Shown here: positions 1 through 7,492 of the stretch, one piece after another
Layout of the letters: each line of letters starts with the position of its first letter
Position numbering within the stretch: position 1 is the first letter of the stretch
Source: Chloroflexota bacterium
Lineage (GTDB): Bacteria > Chloroflexota > Dehalococcoidia > Lucifugimonadales > UBA3495
Reading direction: 5' to 3'
DNA length: 43,682 bases
Assembly (NCBI GenBank): GCA_009840135.1
Contig: VXOH01000138.1
Coordinates: forward strand, 1 to 43,682
Position numbers and translations under genes: made by a program
The notes under the pieces: model-generated
The model's database searches: none
What the model saw: only the letters and a program-made list of their open reading frames with translations
What the model was told of the DNA's origin: nothing

Positions 1-57
1 TCGCTCCTCCCTCTTTTTATTACTGCTGTTTGGGTGGGTTATTTGTTTAATAGTCAG

Positions 58-71
58 CCCCCCCCCCCCCC
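58..71. repeat. Poly-C homopolymer tract (C14)
   Basis: Fourteen consecutive C residues lie near the left end, outside any credible gene. Such a tract is prone to slippage in cells and to miscounting by sequencers. It is not placed to act as a phase-variable switch inside a recognised gene. Confidence 0.9.
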
Positions 72-136
72 GACTTTCTTGCCCGCGTAGCTCACGGGGA
101 GCGTTCCAATTCAGGTGGTTTCCTGCCTGGAACCGG

Positions 137-161
137 GGCAGACACGCAGGTCCGCCCCTAC
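137..161 (-). repeat. Short hairpin repeat, GTAGGGGC family, copy 1
   Basis: Read on the minus strand, this begins GTAGGGGCGGACC and ends GTCTGCC, an imperfect palindrome. It is the same family as the copies at 30680, 32495, 41208 and 43468. All copies share a GTAGGGGC end and a 7-10 bp stem whose sequence varies in a paired way. Confidence 0.75.
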
Positions 162-245
162 GAATCCGGTCCTCCACCCCCCAATACGGAGCGCTACCCG
201 GACGAATGCAGCAGCCTTGGGGGCAGATGAGGGATGGTAAAATGT

Positions 246-398
246 ATGCGGATAGGCTTAATTGACAGCCGAAATCGGCATTTCCGGTTCGGCGAGTTGG
301 CCGGGATTTACTACCCGAGTGGATGCCTACATCTGCATGGAGTCACTGAGGGCGACCGGATATTACCTTCCGGCGCCGATTTGTTGACCGATGAGTAA
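246..398 (+). CDS. Possible 50-aa leader ORF overlapping the methyltransferase start
   Basis: An ATG at 246 opens a 50-codon frame starting MRIGLIDSRNRHFRFGE and ending GADLLTDE. Its stop lies in the string ATGAGTAA, so it overlaps the start of the methyltransferase at 391 by 8 bases, the geometry of translational coupling. I do not recognise the protein and see no strong ribosome binding site. It could be a small genuine gene, the tail of a degraded one, or chance; the coupling-type overlap is the only real support. Confidence 0.3.
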   Translation: MRIGLIDSRNRHFRFGELAGIYYPSGCLHLHGVTEGDRILPSGADLLTDE

Positions 399-2310
399 CG
401 CTTCTGAAACCATCCAAAAACGTTCATCCTACAGGCTGCCCACGCACCGGGGGGAACGGATAAGACTGGCCCCTCATCAGATGTCGCCGGATCCGAAAGA
501 CAAGGATGCTGTGCGCAGGTGGTTGGAAGAACGCCCACGCCCTTGGGCAATAGACCTCTTCTGTGGAGCTGGTGGGTTGAGCTTGGGACTTGAGGAGGAG
601 GGATTCTCAGTGGTGGCTGCCGCGGATGCCGATCAGGTGGCAACAGAGACTCACGCGGCGAACATTCATGGACTCACTTGGACGGGCGACCTATCCGACC
701 CCAGTGAGTTCATTCGCCAGTTGGATGATTGGGGAATAGAGGAGGTGGATCTTCTTGCGGGCGGGCCTCCATGCCAGCCCTTCTCCACCGCTGGCATGTC
801 GAAGATTGGTGACCTTGTGAGGAGAGGGGACCGCTCTCCCCGTGACGAAAGGGCTGACCTTTGGCGCAGTTTCTTCGCCATCGTTGACCGTTTAAACCCA
901 AGAGCGATGCTCTTCGAAAATGTTCCGAACTTCGCCCAAGCCCAAGGTGGAGCGTTGTTGATCGCTTTGCTGGACGAACTGAAAGGTCGGGGATACGGAG
1001 CACATGTAGAGGTTTTGGAAGCATGGCGATACCGCGTTCCACAGCATCGGTCTCGGTTATTTGTGATTGGGATTGCGGAAGAAGGGAACTTTGAATGGCC
1101 CAAGCCGATAAAAGGGCGACCCACGGTAGGGCAGGTCATTGGGGATCTTCCAGTGGTGGAGGCGGGTGTCCGAGACGAAGTCCAAGGCTACAAAGGCCCT
1201 CCGGAATCGGTGCTTGGCAGGTTGCTCCGAAAGGGCCTAACCCACCCGGAATCCCAGCTTATTCGTGATCACGTGACGAGGTCAGTACGTCCTGACGATG
1301 CGGAAATCTATAAGCTGCTGAAGCCTGGTGGCACGTACATGGACGTACCGGAACACCTGCGAAGATACCGGTCTGATACTTTCAGCGACAAATACCTGAG
1401 GCTATCTTTCGAAGACCTTTCTAGGACCATTACTGCCCATATCGCCAAGGATGGCTACTGGTACATCCACCCGAGGGAAGACCGAACTCTGTCCATACGA
1501 GAGGCGGCAAGAATTCAGACGTTCCCAGATAGGTTCCGGTTTGCTGGTCAACCCTCCAACAGATACCGTCAGATCGGTAACGCCGTACCGCCACTGCTTG
1601 CCTCGGCGATTGCCTCGGCGGTAAAGGATGCCCTAGAAGACAGAATTCCAGTCGCTGGAACCACTGGGCGCCAGCCCAAGAGCGTCGGACACCTCCGAGA
1701 TAATCTCTCCAGATGGTTCGGGCAAAGCAAACGCGACTTCCCTTGGAGGCGTCTACGATTGAGCCCCTGGCAGATTCTGCTATTGGAAATGTGTCTACAC
1801 CGCACCAAAGCTGAGCAGGTGGCTCGGGTTGCGGACAAGCTCCTCAGCCTCGGTGAAACACCGGATTCGTTTCTGAGCAACTCAAGAGACCTGGCACCGG
1901 TGTTGTCGTCGCTTGGTCTCCACTGGCGCTCAGTGAACCTTGCCTCGGCTGCAGAGTTCGTCAGAGACCGGCTGGCTGGAGAGGTTCCAGACAATTGGCA
2001 AGAGCTCACGGCCATCCCAGGTGTGGGAGACTACATAGCCTCCGCCGTTCTGTGTTTCGCATTCGGGCGGCCCAGTGTGCTGATGGACACAAACACAGTG
2101 CGAATAGCACGCCGTCTGCTGGGAAGCTCCGACCAACCAAACTGGCAGCTCAGGCTGGCCCTGCACAAGTTGGCTGGGCCCAGGGGAGCGGATGTTGAAT
2201 GGAACCAGGCACTGCTGGACCTGGGTGCGTTGGTCTGCACGGCCCGCGCTCCCAAGTGCGGGGAATGCCCCATTCGAGCCTACTGCAAGACGGGAACGGA
2301 GATGAGCTAA
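391..2310 (+). CDS. DNA cytosine-5 methyltransferase fused to a MIG-like DNA glycosylase
   Basis: This 639-aa two-domain enzyme has an N-terminal C5 methyltransferase (about 50-415) that uses S-adenosylmethionine to make 5-methylcytosine. Visible motifs are FCGAGG at 57-62, GGPPCQP with catalytic Cys128, ENV at 176-178, QHRSR near 218 and the terminal QIGNAVPP near 394. The C-terminal part (about 435-635) is an HhH-GPD glycosylase: RDFPWR at 448, Glu466, hairpin IPGVGDYIASA at 542-552, Asp566, and an iron-sulfur loop with Cys616, 623, 626 and 632. Residue 548, the position of Lys in endonuclease III and Ser in MutY, is Tyr, as in the thymine-DNA mismatch glycosylase MIG. The inferred role is to modify host DNA and repair the G:T mismatches made when 5-methylcytosine deaminates. 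The gene heads the defence operon and overlaps the next one as TAATG. No strong ribosome binding site is seen at 391, so the start is probable, not certain. Confidence 0.93.
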   Translation: MSNASETIQKRSSYRLPTHRGERIRLAPHQMSPDPKDKDAVRRWLEERPRPWAIDLFCGAGGLSLGLEEEGFSVVAAADADQVATETHAANIHGLTWTGDLSDPSEFIRQLDDWGIEEVDLLAGGPPCQPFSTAGMSKIGDLVRRGDRSPRDERADLWRSFFAIVDRLNPRAMLFENVPNFAQAQGGALLIALLDELKGRGYGAHVEVLEAWRYRVPQHRSRLFVIGIAEEGNFEWPKPIKGRPTVGQVIGDLPVVEAGVRDEVQGYKGPPESVLGRLLRKGLTHPESQLIRDHVTRSVRPDDAEIYKLLKPGGTYMDVPEHLRRYRSDTFSDKYLRLSFEDLSRTITAHIAKDGYWYIHPREDRTLSIREAARIQTFPDRFRFAGQPSNRYRQIGNAVPPLLASAIASAVKDALEDRIPVAGTTGRQPKSVGHLRDNLSRWFGQSKRDFPWRRLRLSPWQILLLEMCLHRTKAEQVARVADKLLSLGETPDSFLSNSRDLAPVLSSLGLHWRSVNLASAAEFVRDRLAGEVPDNWQELTAIPGVGDYIASAVLCFAFGRPSVLMDTNTVRIARRLLGSSDQPNWQLRLALHKLAGPRGADVEWNQALLDLGALVCTARAPKCGECPIRAYCKTGTEMS

Positions 2311-3779
2311 TGCAGGTCGTTGAAATCCCACCCAAGCCATCTCCACTCATCGAGAGCATTCGTGCAATCGGGTATTCGTTGAGCACCGCTCTCGCTGACC
2401 TCGTGGACAATTGCATTGTGGCACGGGCGGAGACCATCCAGATACTCGCCAGCCAGGAAACACCCGACTTGAAGATTGGCATACTGGATGACGGAATTGG
2501 AATGACCGAAGCGGAACTCTTGGAGGCCATGCGATTGGGAAGCCGCAGCCCGCTGGAGGAGAGGCCAGAGTCCGACCTCGGCCGCTTTGGTCTCGGCCTG
2601 AAGACGGCCTCATTCTCCCAATGTCGGGTGCTCACAGTTGTGAGCCGGACCAACGGAGCGACCGCGACTGCTCGTTGGAACCTGGACCACATCGCGGAGT
2701 CTGGAAAGTGGCAAGTCCAGATCCTTGACGATACGACATCAATCCCCTGGATGGAACATCTCGGTTCGAGTGGGACACTCGTGGTCTGGGAGCAACTCGG
2801 TCTCGGCACGGACAGCCAAGATTCGAGTCGGCATGTGGCCGACTTTGTCCGTCAGTTGGATGAGGCTCGGTCCCACCTGGAGTTGGTATTCCACCGTTTC
2901 CTCTCCGGTGAACCCGGACGCCGCAGGGTCCGGATAGAGATGAACAATCGGCCCCTGGAACCCTTCGATCCGTTTAATTCCAGACATCCGGCGACCATCG
3001 CAGGTCCTGAAGAACTGATTCGAGTCGCAAATGAGGACGTTCTTGTGAAGGCCTTTACCCTTCCGCACCACAGCAGAGTCACGCCTGCGGAATGGGAACG
3101 CTACGCAGGACCGGAGGGCTATCTCAGGAACCAAGGTTTTTACGTCTACAGGGAACGGCGCTTGATCATCCACGGCACCTGGTTTGGATTGGCGCGTCAA
3201 GCTGAGCTCACGAAGTTGGCGCGCGTCCGCATAGATATGCCGAACTCCCTCGATGGGGCCTGGAAGATTGATGTGAAGAAAGCATCTGCACAGTTGCCAC
3301 CGCCGGTTCGAGATCGGCTGCGTCGCATCATCGAACCGCTGGGAGCGGCGTCGAAGAGGGTGTACAGGACAAGAGGACGAAAGCTCATCGAGGAGAATCG
3401 CATTCCGGTTTGGAGCAGGATTCAAAATAAAAACCAGATCTCCTATCGAATCAACGATGAGCACCCCATGGTCCTCAACCTACTTTCCAGATTGCCCCCC
3501 GAGGCAAGAGGCGACCTCCTGAGGGTGATCGAAGTCGCGGGGGCTTCGCTACCCATGGATGCGTTGTTCGCCGACCTGGGCGGCGACACCGCCTCGTTGG
3601 TCGGCGCTGCAACCTCGGAACAGGCGCTGCGATATGCGGCCGTGACAACGTTCGCCCATCTCAACAAGACGGTGAAGTCAGTGGAGGATGTGCTCACCAT
3701 GATGAGAGTTGCGGAGCCCTTCCGCTCGAATTGGGAGCGCACGGAGCAGATTCTCAGTGAGGACCGTAATGGCAAGTGA
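2310..3779 (+). CDS. MORC/MutL-type GHKL ATPase of a restriction-modification system
   Basis: This 489-aa protein carries an N-terminal GHKL (Hsp90/MutL/MORC) ATPase fold. The N-box is DLVDN at 30-34, the ATP-lid glycine motif DDGIGM at 60-65, and the second glycine motif GRFGLGLKTASFSQ at 91-104. The remainder, including a segment rich in Arg and Lys near 300-370, resembles the S5-like transducer expected after the ATPase. MutL/MORC homologues of this kind are known partners of Z1 ATPases and cytosine methyltransferases in bacterial restriction systems, where they probably act as ATP-driven clamps. The ATG at 2310 shares a base with the stop of the methyltransferase (TAATG), which fixes the start and implies coupled translation; an earlier frame from 2199 is spurious. 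The gene runs into the next by 11 bases. Confidence 0.88.
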   Translation: MQVVEIPPKPSPLIESIRAIGYSLSTALADLVDNCIVARAETIQILASQETPDLKIGILDDGIGMTEAELLEAMRLGSRSPLEERPESDLGRFGLGLKTASFSQCRVLTVVSRTNGATATARWNLDHIAESGKWQVQILDDTTSIPWMEHLGSSGTLVVWEQLGLGTDSQDSSRHVADFVRQLDEARSHLELVFHRFLSGEPGRRRVRIEMNNRPLEPFDPFNSRHPATIAGPEELIRVANEDVLVKAFTLPHHSRVTPAEWERYAGPEGYLRNQGFYVYRERRLIIHGTWFGLARQAELTKLARVRIDMPNSLDGAWKIDVKKASAQLPPPVRDRLRRIIEPLGAASKRVYRTRGRKLIEENRIPVWSRIQNKNQISYRINDEHPMVLNLLSRLPPEARGDLLRVIEVAGASLPMDALFADLGGDTASLVGAATSEQALRYAAVTTFAHLNKTVKSVEDVLTMMRVAEPFRSNWERTEQILSEDRNGK

Positions 3780-6504
3780 CAGCATGAATGACCCACTATC
3801 AGACCTCGAGAGCATGGTATCCGCCGCTCTCGCCAATCAGCAGGAGCCCACTGCCGAGAGCATCCGCGAGCTCATTGGGAATCTCCGCCAGTTGCCCATG
3901 TTCGAAAGCATCTCCGGCGATGACGCGGAAAGGCTTGCGAAGCGTCTCGAAGAACGTGTCAGCATCACCCAAAACCTCGGCTCCATTTTGATCGAACGTG
4001 ACCACACGCCTTGGCTGGACGCTGCCAGGGCGCGAATAGACCCGTACTACTGGAGTCGCTATCGCCGGCACCTCATCAGGGATGGCCTTCCCACAGCGGC
4101 AATCAACGCTTTGGATGACGTCACGGATCGCGTGCTCGGACTGATGCAGGACCCCCTCAGGGATGGCCCTTGGGATAGACGTGGGATGGTTGTTGGGCAT
4201 GTGCAGTCGGGAAAGACGGCCAACTACACCGGGCTCATCTGCAAGGCCGCAGATGCAGGGTATAAGCTGATCGTCGTCATCGCGGGTGTCCACAACAATC
4301 TGCGAAGCCAGACGCAGCGACGCATCGATGAGGGATTCGTCGGCAGAGACAGCGCGCGTTTGTTGAGCAGGCAGGATGACATGTACGTGGGAGTTGGTCG
4401 ATTCGATCACACGAGGCGCCCTGTCACATTCACCAACACGATACGGGATTTCAATAAAGCGACGGCGACAGGTGTCGGAATACCGCTCCAGAACCTGACC
4501 GAGCCTGCGGTGTTCGTGATCAAGAAGAACAGCAGCACTTTGAAGAATATGCTCGAGTGGCTAAGGGAGCACAGTGCACGGGGAGGCGGTGAGAGCATTG
4601 ATGAACCCATGTTACTCATCGACGACGAGGCTGACAACGCTTCCATCAACATCCGACATGGGGCGGGCGAAGTCTCGAGAATCAACGGACAGATTCGTGA
4701 CCTCCTCCGCATGTTCGACAGAAGTTGCTATGTGGGGTACACAGCCACACCCTTCGCCAACATCTTCATCGACCCTGACACCGACGATCAAATGCGCGGC
4801 GAGGACCTGTTCCCCCGCAGCTTCATCGTGAGTCTTGATCCTCCATCGAATTACTTCGGAGCCACTACAGTCTTTCTTGACGCCGGAGAACAGTACATCC
4901 GCAACATCGAGGACAACGAGGATTACCTTCCCATCAGACATCAGATTGGCATCACTCTCTCCTCCATACCCCCATCTCTCGCCGAATCCGTCAGAGCCTT
5001 CATTTTGGGCCGAGCAATTCGGCTCGCCAGAGGACACGAAGGGCAGCACTGTTCAATGCTGGTGAACGCATCGCGCTTCACGAACGTACAGCGCCAGCTG
5101 CGAAATGAGATTCACGGCTTGCTGGATGGTATACAACGCTCCATCAGGGTGAACGGAGCGTTGCCGCCTGAAACAGCGCTTCTTGACCCGGAGATCGATG
5201 CACTTTACGCGGTTTGGGAACGCGAGTTTGGCGACACGGAATTCGAGTGGGCCCAGGTGCAGAGTCGCCTACTTGAAGCTGCCTCTCCCATCAGGGTGGT
5301 CGAGGTGAACAGCCAGTCCCCCGGCACCCTGGACTACACCGGAAATCGGCAGGACGGTCTGAATGTTATAGCGGTTGGCGGCTTTTCGCTGTCACGTGGG
5401 CTGACGCTCGAGGGACTCATGGTCAGTTACTTCCTCCGCAACTCGATGATGTATGACACCTTGATGCAGATGGGGCGGTGGTTCGGATACCGGCCCGATT
5501 ACCAGGACCTGTGCCGCATATGGATGCCGGAAGCGGCGCAGGGTTGGTATGAGCACATAGCGGAGTCCATAGAGGAGTTGCGGAGTGAGCTGAGGAGCAT
5601 GGAGGCGTCCAATGCGACGCCTGAGGAATTCGGTCTGAAGGTCAGGAGGCATCCAGATTCCCTGATCGTTACGGCACGCAATAAGATGGGATCCGGGTCT
5701 TCAATAGTGGTGAGCATCGGTCTCTCATTCAGCCTGATCGAAACGCATACTCTACGAAGAGACGACGAGAGCTTGCGGACCAATCGGAATGCCGCGCGTA
5801 GGCTCGCCAGTCGGCTTGGGCAGGTTGGATTCCCAATTGACGCTGCCGAGAGAGTGGAGTTTGGATTCCTCCTTAGGGGCGTTCCGGTGGCACCCATCCT
5901 GGACTTCCTCACTGAATTTCAAAATCACCCCGGCTCGCTGAAGACCGACGGGGGACCCGTCAGACGATACATAGAGGAACGTCAAGGCGACGAGCTTGCG
6001 GAATGGGACGTCCTATTCGCGGCTGTGGGAGAGCGTGAGGGCAATATAACTGACGACTCGCTCGGAAGGGAAATCAACTGCCAGCGAAGGACTGCCCGAA
6101 AGAGCGGCGATGCAAGTACACTTCTGGTCAGTAGCCGGCAGAGGGTATCGACCAGAGGGATTGAGAGAACGGGCCTCACCAGTGAGCAAAGATCATCAGC
6201 GGAGGAGGCCTACAGGGATGAGTTGGAGAAGACTGGCAGATTAACGGAGGGCGGTAGAGTCCAGTACCCAGACTGGGCATACAGAAGAAAGAGGACCAAG
6301 CCCCTCCTGATGATACATCTGATTGATGTTCAGCCCAATGGATCGGACGAACCCCCGAATCACCCGGTGGCTGCATGGGGCATTAGCTTCCCCGGCACAC
6401 AACGGGAGGAGCGCCGGGTGGAATACTTGGTTAACACCACATGGCTCCGAGAGAACTTCGCCGATGATGTCGACGAGGATGAGATGGAAGGCGATGATGG
6501 GTAG
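3769..6504 (+). CDS. Z1-domain ATPase (helicase-like)
   Basis: This 911-aa P-loop ATPase of the Z1 family is known from restriction systems containing MORC-type ATPases. The Walker A motif is GHVQSGKT at 143-150, the Walker B/DEAD-like box LIDDEAD near 283-289, and motif III GYTATPF at 323-329. A second RecA-like lobe carries the typical GGFSLSRGLTLEGL and MQMGRWFGYR stretches. It is inferred to be the motor that moves on or remodels DNA for the neighbouring nuclease. The ATG at 3769 has a GAGG eight bases upstream and overlaps the ATPase gene by 11 bases; an in-frame ATG at 3784 is the alternative. Length and motif order look intact. Confidence 0.92.
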   Translation: MASDSMNDPLSDLESMVSAALANQQEPTAESIRELIGNLRQLPMFESISGDDAERLAKRLEERVSITQNLGSILIERDHTPWLDAARARIDPYYWSRYRRHLIRDGLPTAAINALDDVTDRVLGLMQDPLRDGPWDRRGMVVGHVQSGKTANYTGLICKAADAGYKLIVVIAGVHNNLRSQTQRRIDEGFVGRDSARLLSRQDDMYVGVGRFDHTRRPVTFTNTIRDFNKATATGVGIPLQNLTEPAVFVIKKNSSTLKNMLEWLREHSARGGGESIDEPMLLIDDEADNASINIRHGAGEVSRINGQIRDLLRMFDRSCYVGYTATPFANIFIDPDTDDQMRGEDLFPRSFIVSLDPPSNYFGATTVFLDAGEQYIRNIEDNEDYLPIRHQIGITLSSIPPSLAESVRAFILGRAIRLARGHEGQHCSMLVNASRFTNVQRQLRNEIHGLLDGIQRSIRVNGALPPETALLDPEIDALYAVWEREFGDTEFEWAQVQSRLLEAASPIRVVEVNSQSPGTLDYTGNRQDGLNVIAVGGFSLSRGLTLEGLMVSYFLRNSMMYDTLMQMGRWFGYRPDYQDLCRIWMPEAAQGWYEHIAESIEELRSELRSMEASNATPEEFGLKVRRHPDSLIVTARNKMGSGSSIVVSIGLSFSLIETHTLRRDDESLRTNRNAARRLASRLGQVGFPIDAAERVEFGFLLRGVPVAPILDFLTEFQNHPGSLKTDGGPVRRYIEERQGDELAEWDVLFAAVGEREGNITDDSLGREINCQRRTARKSGDASTLLVSSRQRVSTRGIERTGLTSEQRSSAEEAYRDELEKTGRLTEGGRVQYPDWAYRRKRTKPLLMIHLIDVQPNGSDEPPNHPVAAWGISFPGTQREERRVEYLVNTTWLRENFADDVDEDEMEGDDG

Positions 6505-7486
6505 GGACCCTTGGGAGGAGATTGACACGCCCAGCATTGCCGACTCAGTTGCGGCTCGTCGTGTCGATGCGAACCTGCCTTGGAATTTCTTCTGGGCTAG
6601 GGGTGTGGACGGAAGAGTTCTACTCACATTGCGCCATGCCACCGACTCGGCACCAACCGCTCGGCTGCCGAGGCTGCGCGACATTGAAGTGACCCTTTCG
6701 CCCCCCGATGAGGCGGACACGCAACTCCTCGCTTTCAAATTGCTTGACTCGAACCAACGGGACATCTTTCGGACGCTATGTGAGGACATCATCTCCGCTG
6801 CATCGCAGGCCAGGTCGGAGGTTGGAGCAGTGTCCGCTGCGCTGATGAGGACATGGCGATGGCACCATCTGCTAAGAGGCGGTCGTGGCACCCTTCTTTC
6901 CCCTGAGGAACAGATGGGACTGCTCGGAGAGCTGTTCGTGTTGGAGCGTCTGCTACTGCCCAGAATGGATGCCACATCTGCGTTGACGGCATGGCGCGGG
7001 CCGCTGGGCGCCCCCAAAGACTTTGAGATCGCGAGAATAGCAATTGAGGCAAAGACGCGTCGCGGGGGCGCCATCCCGTCTCTCTCAATAACATCAGAGA
7101 GCCAACTGGACGAGGGCGGCGTGGACTCACTATTTCTGCATGTTGTGGAGTTGGATGAGGCTCCGATGGATGGCACCCAAGGTATCACCCTCAACGACGT
7201 GGCTGAGCGGATTCGCCATCACATCCTCTCGCTAGACCCTGGGTCAACCGCTATTTTTGAGGCGCGGCTCTCGGCGGCGGGCTACAGGATGGAGGACGAC
7301 TACTCCAGCCACCACTGGCTGGAGGGGGCGGTCCGGATCTATCTGGTGTCCGGCAGTTTTCCCCGCATCACCTCGGGTGAGATGCGCCCCGGAGTCTCAA
7401 ATGTACGTTACTCAGTCTCGCTGGCCGACTGCGAACCCTTCGCGACCTCGGTGAGCGTTCTGGAAAACGCCCTTGCAGGAGGATAG
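6494..7486 (+). CDS. PD-(D/E)XK nuclease-like protein (DUF4420 family)
   Basis: This protein of about 330 aa matches the DUF4420 type of PD-(D/E)XK proteins that follow Z1 genes. The nuclease core is visible as GELFVLE (Glu146), then PKDFEI with Asp176, and IAIEAKT with Glu185 and Lys187, giving the D...E-x-K catalytic set, so the enzyme looks active. It is the probable DNA-cutting subunit of the operon. Start choice is between ATG at 6494 and ATG at 6497; both overlap the Z1 gene's stop and follow a GGAAG. The longer frame opening at 6323 is out of register with the overlap and is rejected. Confidence 0.85.
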   Translation: MMGRDPWEEIDTPSIADSVAARRVDANLPWNFFWARGVDGRVLLTLRHATDSAPTARLPRLRDIEVTLSPPDEADTQLLAFKLLDSNQRDIFRTLCEDIISAASQARSEVGAVSAALMRTWRWHHLLRGGRGTLLSPEEQMGLLGELFVLERLLLPRMDATSALTAWRGPLGAPKDFEIARIAIEAKTRRGGAIPSLSITSESQLDEGGVDSLFLHVVELDEAPMDGTQGITLNDVAERIRHHILSLDPGSTAIFEARLSAAGYRMEDDYSSHHWLEGAVRIYLVSGSFPRITSGEMRPGVSNVRYSVSLADCEPFATSVSVLENALAGG

Positions 7487-7492
7487 GCGCCG

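Larger units (their letters stand above)
1..390. other. Intergenic left edge upstream of the defence operon
   Basis: No convincing long gene lies here. The stretch contains a 14-base C homopolymer (58-71), one copy of the short hairpin repeat that recurs through the window (137-161), and a possible 50-codon reading frame from 246. A TAAAAT at 238-243 looks like a -10 element, but no well-spaced -35 accompanies it, so the operon promoter is not located with confidence. Confidence 0.5.

Noticed and set aside
2199-2309. Earlier start for the MORC-type ATPase
   Set aside because: The added 37 residues are the methyltransferase C-terminus read in another frame; the TAATG overlap at 2310 is the natural start.
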